A DNA stretch of 64,000 nt from Gracilariopsis chorda (lineage: Eukaryota > Rhodophyta > Florideophyceae > Gracilariales > Gracilariaceae), in contig NBIV01000149.1 in assembly GCA_003194525.1 (NCBI GenBank), positions 1-64,000 on the forward strand. The letters run 5' to 3'. The number at the start of each line of letters is the position of its first letter. The stretch's first letter is position 1. This document shows, one piece after another, positions 11,061 to 20,550 of this stretch. The position numbers were made by a program, and so were the translations under genes. Under the pieces are notes generated by a model, which saw nothing but the letters and a program-made list of their open reading frames with translations, searched no databases and was not told the origin of the DNA.

Positions 11061-11846
11061 TCACGCAGCGGCAATGGTGCCATTTGAAGAGGAAACAAAT
11101 TCGTTTTGATACGTTTCCTGCTGGGCACCTGCCCCAGAGAGGTTTTCAAGTGTGCCACGGCCAGTCCCAAGATCTTCTCCAAGGGAAGAGAATACGTTTA
11201 GAACCGAACTGTCTAGTAGCGTGACGCGGGCAAATTTGATGGACACATAACCGCGAGAAGGGATTTGCGAATAACTTCGAATCCGAACTGTACCCTTGAT
11301 GCGCACCGTGGCATTTTGGAAACTGGATAATATACTCCTTGCCGCGTTAGCCAGCTCATCGTAATTTTCAATATGCTCTCGAGCGTTGTCCACATTCTGT
11401 TTGGTATACCGGGCGCCAAGATTGAAACCCAACACTCTCATAAATGGAATTCTAAGACCACCTCCGTAGTTTCTCTTACTGTTGGCATAAATCTCTTTTT
11501 GCGAAGAGGTCAGAGCAGACTGGAACTTACGATCAGTTTTTTCGAGGAATGAAGAAGCGGCTCCGTTCAGAACCATGTTGAAATGCAATGTAGTTTCACA
11601 AAGTCCCTGGCAATAGGAATCTGCCCTTGAAACCACACCGTTACTGAGCGAGAATCGTTTTGCGACATACGTAGATTCCTCCTTGTCGGGGACTCCAACA
11701 ATTTCAGAGCGGGAAGAGATTGGAACTTGATGGTCGAAGTACTCAACATCCTTGACGACACCCACAGATTTCAAGTCTTCGAGTGGAAGAGCAGAAGCCA
11801 ATGTCAGAATAAATATAAAGCCAAACAGTTGACGAAGGCAATTCAT
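11061..11846 (-). CDS. Secreted protein, paralog of the gene at 12699; family unknown
   Basis: 261 residues, intronless, starting at ATG 11846. The N-terminus is a clear signal peptide (hydrophobic LFGFIFILTLASA, cleavage likely before LP). The mature part aligns with the neighbouring gene on the opposite strand: FLEKTDRKFQSALTSSQKEI against YLAASDHIFTSTMNSRERIL, NYGGGLRIPFMRVLG against GYNGGLDIPFLRQLG, and SIKFARVTLLDSSVLNVFSS against FVKFSRVTLVDNTVLHVVSS. The protein is predicted to be soluble and extracellular or cell-wall associated. Two Cys lie in a short CQGLCE segment that the paralog lacks. I do not recognise the family. The two genes are head to head with about 850 bp between the start codons, so shared regulation is possible. 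Confidence 0.82.
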   Translation of the reverse strand: MNCLRQLFGFIFILTLASALPLEDLKSVGVVKDVEYFDHQVPISSRSEIVGVPDKEESTYVAKRFSLSNGVVSRADSYCQGLCETTLHFNMVLNGAASSFLEKTDRKFQSALTSSQKEIYANSKRNYGGGLRIPFMRVLGFNLGARYTKQNVDNAREHIENYDELANAARSILSSFQNATVRIKGTVRIRSYSQIPSRGYVSIKFARVTLLDSSVLNVFSSLGEDLGTGRGTLENLSGAGAQQETYQNEFVSSSNGTIAAA

Positions 11847-12698
11847 GTTGAATGTCTCTTTGTACGAATAGACGAGGCTGCGAAAGAATGTAGATTAGGT
11901 TTGGATACAGATATTAGACCTTGTGTGAGATGATGGGATTGGATACCGAGGTCAGTGCCTGAAGATGCTTCTTAAATGAAGAAAGCTTTTGGAGCATGGA
12001 ACGATCGATACTGGCATTGAAGCCATCAATTGATTCCACATTGCACATGGCGAGCTTCAACTTGCTTTATTCTGGTTCGATTCACAATGAGTTTTGTCTT
12101 GTTGTTCATCTGCCGTGTGATGCCGATGCCATGGTACAGTCATTCTGTTGAATGTGCGCTAAACTTGATGTATGGTGAAACCAATGTAGCACTTTCAAAA
12201 CGTTGGCATATGGTTGTAAGTATCGTTGTATCATAGCTCGAAGAAGTACTTCAGTAGACCTGGGAGAGGGAGGAACATATTCCAGTAATCTAAGATCAAT
12301 ACACGTGTAATCGCGTCCCCTGGCTTTGTCCCGTTAGATGCATATCCGAAGACTGGATTCTTCTGCACATGCAGGGTCCACAAAAGCATTTGGAAACACG
12401 TGTTTCGTTTCCTGTCTTTTTATTCCTGCCTGTGAGCTGATTTTGGCTTCGTGAATTGCTAATGCGTCATTGGAAAAAAAGGTTGGATTTGATGGTGAGC
12501 CATTCTTTCATACTTAGACTTTTCAAGTGGTAACAGGGTTAGAGGGGGTGGTACAGTAAACTTACGAGGTACACTACTGCGACCGGAGTCTCCTCCTTGT
12601 TGTCGATTGATAGCTATCTGAATAAAGACTGAAGTCCGCGTCTCTTTGCTCATATACACTTTCTCTAGCATGATTTCGCCCAATCCGTGTGATTCGCA
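11847..12698. promoter_or_regulatory. Shared upstream region of the divergent secreted paralogs
   Basis: About 850 bp separates the two start codons and would contain both promoters. It is AT-rich. I found no convincing pair of TATA boxes and no long repeat between the two halves. There is no open frame of note. Confidence 0.4.
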
Positions 12699-13469
12699 AT
12701 GCTAGGTTCTTGCATTCTTCTCGCTTGCATTCTGTGTTTCAAAGTGGCTTCAACTTCACCACATGGCGATTCTAATCTGCAAAATCTGGCCTTAGTGAAA
12801 ACGGTTGAACACATTCATCACGAACTTCGTGAAGTGGTAAAGTATGAAAGGGAAACGCAGGTGTTGAGTGATCACGCGCTTCTTTTCGGACCTATTGGAC
12901 AAGCAACGCTAAATGTACGTCTAGGTTTGAGAGCATCCTTTAGCTTCAACTACAGAATTGATGGTGTTACATCTGCATATCTCGCAGCCAGCGACCACAT
13001 ATTCACATCTACAATGAACAGCCGCGAAAGAATACTTTATGAAGAGGCAAAACGAGGATATAATGGAGGCTTGGACATTCCGTTCCTGCGTCAACTGGGC
13101 ATACATTTGAATGAATCGCATTCTCTAGATGCGAACTTGGTGTCCCGAGATGACTACTACGCACTGAAGGCAATTGCTGCCAGGCAGATTATGCAAAGCT
13201 TCAGGGGCGGAAAGCTGCGTATAAATGGAACGATATCGGTCATCGGTGTCAGTGAACAGCCCTCAACAGCAAGAGTATTTGTTAAATTTTCACGTGTGAC
13301 CTTAGTGGACAACACCGTACTGCACGTAGTGTCAAGCAATAATGATGATGTCGTTGCTGGAGATGATTCTCACAACATGCTTCCTATTGAGACACTCGAG
13401 TCTAATGTCGCCCAAGAGGAGTTCGGCAATCCGTTCATCCCAGGAAATAGTGAAGAAGAGGCAGTTTAA
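12699..13469 (+). CDS. Secreted protein, paralog of the gene at 11061-11846; family unknown
   Basis: 256 residues, intronless, ATG at 12699. The signal peptide is MLGSCILLACILCFKVASTS with cleavage near Ser-Thr-Ser. The conserved core is a central segment YEEAKRGYNGGLDIPFLRQL followed by a strand-rich part (LRINGTISVIGVSEQPSTAR, VFVKFSRVTLVDNTVLHVVS). The tail is acidic (NSEEEAV). It shares this layout with the minus-strand neighbour at low but even identity, so the pair comes from an old duplication with inversion. Role unknown; an extracellular or wall protein is the simplest reading. A polyadenylation signal AATAAA lies at 13644-13649, and a 9-bp-stem hairpin at 13589-13611 is in the presumed 3' UTR. 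Confidence 0.82.
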   Translation: MLGSCILLACILCFKVASTSPHGDSNLQNLALVKTVEHIHHELREVVKYERETQVLSDHALLFGPIGQATLNVRLGLRASFSFNYRIDGVTSAYLAASDHIFTSTMNSRERILYEEAKRGYNGGLDIPFLRQLGIHLNESHSLDANLVSRDDYYALKAIAARQIMQSFRGGKLRINGTISVIGVSEQPSTARVFVKFSRVTLVDNTVLHVVSSNNDDVVAGDDSHNMLPIETLESNVAQEEFGNPFIPGNSEEEAV

Positions 13470-13588
13470 GAAAGATCGAAGGAAGCATTGCCTGACTCTG
13501 ATCATTTTTAACCGAGACGGAGCGAAATGAGACCGCAGACGGATCTCCAACGGAGGTCAAGGACAGGTCCTTGGCCTCCCTGAAGGGA

Positions 13589-13611
13589 GAAAGCTTTTAC
13601 TGAAAGCTTTC
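13589..13611 (+). terminator. 3' UTR hairpin ahead of AATAAA
   Basis: GAAAGCTTT, five-base loop, AAAGCTTTC: a perfect 9-bp stem about 120 bp after the stop codon and 33 bp before AATAAA (13644-13649). A short GAA repeat follows (about 13650-13666). It may be an mRNA 3'-end element; no function is shown. Confidence 0.4.
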
Positions 13612-13669
13612 CTTCAGATTAGTAATAGAAAGCTGTATACATCAATAAAGAGAAGAAGAAGAAGAAGCA

Positions 13670-14605
13670 TTCTCTAGAACTTGATCCATACTTGATGAGA
13701 AATCATGTCACCTCTACCCATGTGTTCACTTGTTTGTATTCACAGTGGTCTTTTGAATGGTAATTCAAAATTACAAATGACTGATGTCTTCCAAAGATCC
13801 AAGGAATTCATGTAGGTGCAAAAACTAACATAATCGATGGATTTAACCTCGGAAGGCAAAACCATGAATCAAACAATTTATTCTGTTGCTTTCTGAATAT
13901 GTTCCCATATAGATAGTGAACTGGGAGAAGAGGTCGTGGCAGGACTCGATCTCGGCTTCACGGTCTTATGAAAAAACTGCTCAAGGTGGTTACCAGCTGA
14001 GCTGTGGCCGATCATGTGCTTGCCCAGGGCAAATGGCTGGCGGTGTTGAAGTACTAGTGTCTTCGATATGCAGCTCGCTGAAACTACATCCCATCTGAAT
14101 GTTCGTAGTTATAGAAGCTAATCCAGTACAGATATCACTAGAGATGATCAATGCTGATGTGATAGGAAGTGCGTAAATTTAAAGCACAATGTCTGAGACT
14201 CTGCGGTTATGCATTCTTGTTCTGTTGATGCATTCTGCAACGAAGACAAACCTGTGAAGCCATGAAGACAGTCTACATGCTTAGCCGCAATCTTGTGTCT
14301 CGGATTGGATAGAATGAACACCTTTTAGGTTTGCCGATCGTAGCAATAGAATACTGTATAGAAGATGAAGCCAGGCGTTCTCTCCAAAGAACGAGCCAAA
14401 ATTTTGATCGTATTCCTTCATCAGCATTAGTTTTACACATTCAGCGAGAGTATATACTTATGATGGTGCAGAAGACAAGATGCAATTGATACATATACGG
14501 ATCAATGGTGAAATGAGAACACTCTACGAATCATCATTACTTCAGCAAGTTGAAATACGTGAGAAGAATTGTAATCGACGAAGCATAACGTAAGGAGCAG
14601 CCGTG
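13670..14605. other. AT-rich intergenic region
   Basis: No open frame above 60 codons that looks coding, no tandem repeat and no element end. It runs up to the target-site duplication CTACA (14606-14610) of element H. Confidence 0.5.
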
Positions 14606-14610
14606 CTACA

Positions 14611-14858
14611 TGTCATACGTGTCATACACGTGTAAGACAGCAATGACATAAGTTAGCAATGTCATTGCTATTCCGTATCTTATTGGGTAGCATGGCAAGT
14701 AACCCTCCAGCTACTTGCCACGTGTAAGATTTCTGTTACAACCGAGAAGCATATAAGTAGGTTTGATTCACTGCCTTCGGTTGCAGAATGAACTCGAAGA
14801 AGGGAGACAGACAGACAATAATAAATATTGTCGGCGCCGCTCTTGTGCAGCGCTAACA
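14611..14858 (+). repeat. H 5' LTR (248 bp)
   Basis: TGTCATACG ... GCGCTAACA, ending directly before TGGTACTCTCGAGG, the likely tRNA primer-binding site (14859-14872). It contains a TATAAGTAG box at 14752-14760 and two inverted repeats: 10-bp arms GCAATGACAT/ATGTCATTGC (14640-14668) and 9-bp arms TGGCAAGTA/TACTTGCCA (14693-14720). Confidence 0.9.
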
Positions 14859-17691
14859 TGGTACTCTCGAGGAGGGCTGACGCCTCTAGTGCGGGCTCTC
14901 GCATATGTATCTTCGACGGCAGTTCACAAGATGATGTCGTCAAATTCTTTTTCTACTATGAGAATGTCATTATGAACGGAAAATCATCGGAAGAGAGAGC
15001 GTCAGAAATCATCGGATATCTTGATGGTGAAGCATTTGACTTCTATTATGATACGTATGCAATTGATAGCGCTTTGTCTGAAGAGGCTTTAGACTACTGT
15101 GAAGTGAAACGTTCGTTACTCGAAAGGTTTGCAGTTGTTGAAGAGCCGCAAGAGCTTATTAGGAAAGCAATAGCATGTAAGCTTCGACCGCTGGAACTGG
15201 TTGATTCTTTGAAGGAAATGGATCAGTGTTTCGAGAAGGCTTGTTTCAACAAATAAGCCAAGTATGGACTTCTTCGGAACGCTTTGGTGGAACATATGGA
15301 TCTTGCTCAGTTCTTCCTGGTCAGAGGAGCAGATGGCTATGAGTCTTTGAAGAAAACAGTTAAAGACTATGTGAATTGTGTGAAGTTTTTCCAGTCTTCA
15401 TATTCATTTGCTCACGGTTCATCATCTCGTCGAGATGAACCAAGGAAGATCATGCGTCGTCCAGAACGGGCCGTAAAGTCCTTGGAAAATAAGGTGGAAG
15501 ATCTGACTGAGCAGATTTCACAACTCTCTCTGTTAGTAAAGAAAACACAGAGTGAGCCAACACAAGAGAGCGTGATTAGCACCTGTTCGTATTGCACGAA
15601 ACCCGGTCATGGAGCCTCAAGGTGCCCCGACAACTCACACAAAAACACTCGTTGCCAAAGATGTGACAAACTGGAGCATTCTGAAGCTACATATTGGGCA
15701 ATAATTCCAGCTCTGGAGCCGAAGAAAGTACGGATTGCCGAGGCTGATATTGAATCGAAACCCGAGAGGAACCTGAAATCCTCCTCTGATTCTCATGCAG
15801 ACCCATCTGGAAATAATCAGGTAACGGTGGTCACTGAATGTCAAGAAGTAGAAATTGTGAATACTACCAAACGTGGTCCTGAAGGCCAGGCCCTGCCGAA
15901 GCAACATAAGGCATCAGAAGCTGATTTTCCGCCCTTGAGGAATCCAATAGAGCGCGTTCCTATAAACATCAGGGAGAAAGAGCCTATGCGACTCCCCTCC
16001 ATTCGGAAGAGAACTTCCACTCGAAGAACAGGGAAAAAGAAGAAAGCTTCAACTAAACGCAAGACATCCATACCGGATCATGTTGGGAAGTACAACGTGT
16101 TGATTGAACTTGCCAATGCTTCATGTGGCCTCACGTTTGGACAACTTTTGCGTGGAGACGCTGAAGAAGTCAAAAAGCAAATCAAGAAGTTATTCGTGAA
16201 GAATGTTGCATCTCGAGCAATGACTGCTACGCATACAGATTCACCCACCAGAAGACTAAAATTTGTCTCAGTGAAGGTATATGGAACGTCTGTTGCAGCG
16301 TTACTGGACTCGGAAGCAGTACCGAACCTTATGTCCCTGTCATTTGCAGAAGGACTTGGCTTATCTCCAGAATCTACTACTAGAAAGATAACGGTGGCTG
16401 ATGGAACCTCATCTGTTGTGAAGGGGATATTACGGAATATACCAGTGACCTTTGGAAGTTCGAGAACACATTTGAACTTCCTAGTTGTTGAGGAACCCCC
16501 GTTCGATGTCATCATAGGATTACCGACATTGGAGAAATTACAGACCTGTCTAGACCTTGGTAATCAGAATGTGACGGTTACCATCGATGGAAAGACTTCT
16601 GTCCTACACTTGGATTATGATTACAAAATACCGAGCCTACTCGACTCTGGTACTGACAGTGAAGACTTCACAAGTGATTCTGATATTGTTCCTTTCTCAA
16701 GCTCCTCCGAGAGCGAGAGTGAGGAAGATCTTGTGCTTTCAATAAGGGATGAGATCCCTTTCGAACCAGACATATTTCATGCTGAAGAAGAGGAAAGGAT
16801 TCCTGATTTGCTAGAAGAAGATGCCGACGAAGAAGATCATAATGAAGATGATGAAAACAACGCATCGGAGACTGTTTGTGAAGAAGAAGATGAAAGGTCT
16901 GCTCATTTAGCGACGAAGTTGAAACATTTACCACTACATGCACAGCAAGTGTTAAGCTCGACAATGAGGAACAAAAACATCATTGCCTGGTCTTTGGGAG
17001 ACCTGCGCCCATCTGATGTTCCAGTGAAACACTCGTTCGAGCTGAATGATCCAACACCAATATACAGTAGGGTGCGAAGACTGCCTCCGAAATATAATGA
17101 TGTTGTACGAAAAGAGATCAATGACATGCTGCGCATTGGTATAATTACGGCGTCGGCTTCTGAATGGTCTTTTCCTGTCGTCATTGCACTGAAGAAGGAT
17201 GGCAGACTTCACTTCTGTGTTGACTATCGAGCCCTGAATGCAGTGATGAAAGCCGATCGCTGGCCTTTACCGAAGATTGAAGAGATATTTGATGACCTGA
17301 GAGAATCAACCATTTTTACAACTTTAGATCTATTCTCTGGATACTGGCAAGTAAGAATGGCTGACTATTGCAAAGAGAAGACCACTTTCGTTTGCAGATA
17401 TGGTACCTACCAATTTGAAGTCATGCCATTTGGACTTAGGAATGCCCCTGCTACTTTTCAGAGAATGATGGACATTGTCTTGAAAGGACTAGAATTCGCC
17501 ATGGTATATGTCGCTGATGTTGTGATATTCTCGAAGAATATCGAAGAAAATATCGATCATTGCTTACAAGTTTTTAACCGAATTGAATCTTATGGATTGA
17601 AGATTAAGGTTACGAAATGCAGCTTCGCTCAATCGAAAGTGAGACTCCTCGGCCACATTGTTGATGGTAATGGAATCCAAGTAGATCCAGA
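14858..17691 (+). CDS. H gag-pol region: gag, zinc knuckles, protease, reverse transcriptase
   Basis: The gag frame begins at the ATG formed across the LTR/primer-site junction (MVLSRRADA). Next come a Gag-like helical part, a CCHC knuckle CSYCTKPGHGASRC with a second Cys/His cluster CQRCDKLEH, a basic and an acidic linker, an aspartic-protease-like segment (VAALLDSEAVPNLMS ... FDVIIGLPTLEK), and RT with DYRALNAVMKADRWPLPKIE, FTTLDLFSGYWQV and MPFGLRNAPATFQRMM. RT is interrupted by C1. It is broken and not expected to give a working polyprotein. Compared with C1 the sequence is AT-rich. Confidence 0.82.
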
Positions 17692-18516
17692 TGTGGTGCA
17701 CTGCCCCAAAGGGGAAAAACACCGAAAGACGTTCGGGATCTTCCTATCACGAGGTGAACCCAGTTGGGTAGAGCCCTCCCAGAGGTGTCACGGCGAAGCC
17801 GGTTTGTAAGACCAGGGACACCTGTCGCGACTCGCGCAGGGAGGTGAAGGCGAAGAATCCGTATCCGCGTGAGCGGGGTGTGATCCTCAGTAGAGGTATG
17901 TTTCCACGTAAGTGGGGGTGTGTGAGCGGATGCGCACACGAGGGCCGCGGATAGCGGGAGGTGCTACCCTAAAAAGGGGGAAAGGGAAGGGCGAAGAGGA
18001 GGAAGAGAGGACGATGTGAGTCGCGAGAGCGACGAACGGATACGGTGATGCCGGTAACAATATCCCTATACAGGGCGAAACACCAATGCAATTGGAACAA
18101 TTATACTCCCAGTGATGGGTCCCTTTAGATGAGCAAGGGGGTTAGATGTCCCGTGGTTTACGGCGTTTCCCTCCAAGGAGGAGTAGAGCACGCGCGCAAG
18201 CGGCAACAACTAGAGCCAATTCCCCAGGTTCGGGTCCCTTGTTGGGGAAGGTTTACTGCTGCGACGGCAGTGCGCCGTCGCACTAAGTACTAGCTTCCCA
18301 GAAATGGGTGTGAAAATAATAAATAATATTAACTAAAATACTCCACATTTCGTGGCAACATCCACTACTGTGGCCAACCGCCAATTGACCCAAAACTGTG
18401 TCCCACGTGTCCATATCCACCATTGTGGGGCGTAGTTTATATACACAGTACACAACCGATAATATCGGGAAAACGATCAAGTACTAAGAATCCCTCCCTG
18501 AGGGCGTTGCGCTTCA
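17692..18516 (-). repeat. C1 LTR (3' LTR in element orientation)
   Basis: On the plus strand TGTGGTGCACTGCCCC ... GGCGTTGCGCTTCA; terminal inverted repeat TGNNGTGCAAYGCCC. The interior is an array of about 30 short hairpins, e.g. CCCC-AAA-GGGG (17704-17714), CCGAA-AGACG-TTCGG (17722-17736), ACCCA-GT-TGGGT (17758-17769), CCTC-CCA-GAGG (17775-17785), and a 9-bp-arm palindrome at 18260-18282. A TATATAC box near 18436 points towards the antisense ORF. Confidence 0.92.
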
Positions 18517-18572
18517 TATCCCCTCCCTAAGACGGGAAAACGACCGCGGACGCAGAGGGTTCCCAGACGAAA

Positions 18573-20359
18573 ATGGGTGATAAAAACGCGTGCTCTGTCT
18601 CCGGTTCTCCGGTAAATCCCTCTGCATCAGAGTCATCAAGCGCACAAACGACAACAACAGCCACCCTCCACAAGGGAGAAATGAACGACGACAACAACAT
18701 GAACAACCACAGCCAACCTCCGAGGCTTCTCGGGCGATACACCACCGGTTTCCGGTCAGTTTTCCTGCCTCAGGGTGGTTGACATCCGGTACAACCGGGG
18801 AATATGGCTGCTGCACCCGACCATCCCTTCGCACTCCCACCTTCGGTGGTGTCCTCCGGAACCACTCCGGTGTCCAACTGGCCAACGTACAACACCCTGC
18901 TGGAGCTCAACCCGATGAATCGGAATCACGCGTCGCGCCTGCGCCTTGCCCCGTGGTTCCGCCCAGTCGCTGTCCTCAATGAGGGATTGGTCACCGCTTA
19001 TGCGGATGGCTCAGACACCCTTCCGGGGGATCTGCCCAGAGCAGTCACCACATCGTGGGATTGGCGTCACCGGATTGCGATTCCGCGTCACCACCTCCGA
19101 AGGAATTCGGGCGAGACCGTCGCTGCGGCGCAGACCGCGTTGACGCGCATGGCGTACCAACGGCAGAGCCGGGCTCCATTCGATGTACCGGTCTCACTGG
19201 ACTTTGGCTTCGACGTTAGCTACTTCCGCACTCGCGGGGAGATTGGGTACGGCGAGAACCTGTTCCGCCTCGAGACCGTCGCTTGGAGGAATTTCCCCGC
19301 AGCGCGGCAAGAAGCTCTTTGTTGGGAGCGACCGATTATTCGGGCGGAGTTCAGGTACCTTCCCCGGCAATACCGGTCCAACTTTCTCCAAAACTTCATC
19401 CGCTACGAGCGGCGTTGGCGATCCCGATTCGGGTATTTCATCCCGTATCAGAACGTGGAGATAGAGCGGATTGCGCCGCCTCACCGACTAGGTCGGTATG
19501 TAGCACTCCCCGAGTGGTGGCGCTTCCACGAAGCCTGCCGGGGGTGCTACATAGAAGTCCCGCCGGTACTTACGTACCTCGGTTCGCTGCTCATGCAGGA
19601 TCCCCGGTCAGGGTTGTGGTCCGTAGTGGTTACGGAGTGGGCGGCCCGCACTGCGGCTTATATCCTCAACAAGGCGTACGACCAGTATCGTCTCTGGTTC
19701 CTTCAACCGCGTGTGCGGGCAGCGATCCGAAACCTGGATCTTCGCATCCCCCTTGGGGCCAGGCCAACAATGAAGAGGTCCTCCAATTACTTGGGTACAT
19801 CGACAGCGTTAGCTGGAGTGAGGTCCCGCTGGAGCAAAGCGGTCGTCTGGATGGCGGCAGCGGTAACACCGGTGGTCCGGGACTCGGTAGAAACACCGCC
19901 CTTGCGGGGGATTTTATCTACTTCGAACCCTGGGAGTTCCGGAAAATTTCCTCCGAGGAGGCGCGCGAGCTTCGCGATACGCCCCGGCATGTGCCGGAAG
20001 ACCACCCTGTTGGGTACGTCGATTCTGACGACTACTACCGCGCATACGGCGGGGATGATCCAAGGGTCGATAACGAACCGGAAGAACCCGGGGAGATGGA
20101 CGTAGAGGAAACCGGCGCTAGCGCGGAAGCTTTCCCAGAGGGGGTATCTCCGGCCGAGCTGGCCGCTGACCCTTCGGCGGCAAGTGCCGGACCTTCTATC
20201 CCCAGCGGGGTGACGGCGAATGAAAACGAGATCATCGCACGTTTTCTCCGGGGTGCCGGTCTTAGTGCTGCCGAGGTATGGGTGGATGTCACCACCATGG
20301 CGGACGCGTTGGCCTACCGCCTTGCTGTTGGTTACGCCCCGGACGATGGGGGTGAGTGA
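18573..20359 (+). CDS. C1 antisense ORF, unknown protein
   Basis: It runs on the plus strand, opposite and convergent to pol, starting 57 bp inside the 3' LTR and ending about 190 bp from the pol stop. The predicted product is about 600 residues: a Ser/Pro/Asn-rich start (MGDKNACSVSGSPVN), a central Arg/Trp/Tyr-rich part (RPIIRAEFRYLPRQYRSNFL, RFGYFIPYQNVEIERIAPP, LPEWWRFHEACRGCY), then an acidic tail with DDYYRAYGGDDP and NEPEEPGEMDVEE and a C-terminal Ala-rich helix. No known domain is recognised; it is not an obvious envelope protein because I see no signal peptide or membrane anchor. The near-identical C2 copy and the diverged C3 copy argue for a conserved element gene. One break. Confidence 0.78.
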
Positions 20360-20550
20360 AACCTCTAGTCCAGTTTCCTGGTTCTTCTTTTCCTCGCTAT
20401 GCCAGTTAGTGTAGTGTAGTATTTTGGGGAGCTAGCTGCTCCCTTGAATAAACTTTCCCGTTTAGAACGGTGCTTCTCGGTTGAGTTCCCCGTCTTCGAC
20501 GGACCTTGCCTTGTTATCCTTTCCTATCGCTCTACGCTCGCGCGGCAACG

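Noticed and set aside
17692-18516. CRISPR-like array of short palindromes
   Set aside because: The palindromes are different sequences without constant repeats or spacers, in a eukaryotic LTR.
18573-20359. Antisense ORF as a retroviral envelope gene
   Set aside because: It is on the opposite strand, and I see no signal peptide, membrane anchor, fusion peptide or furin-type site.
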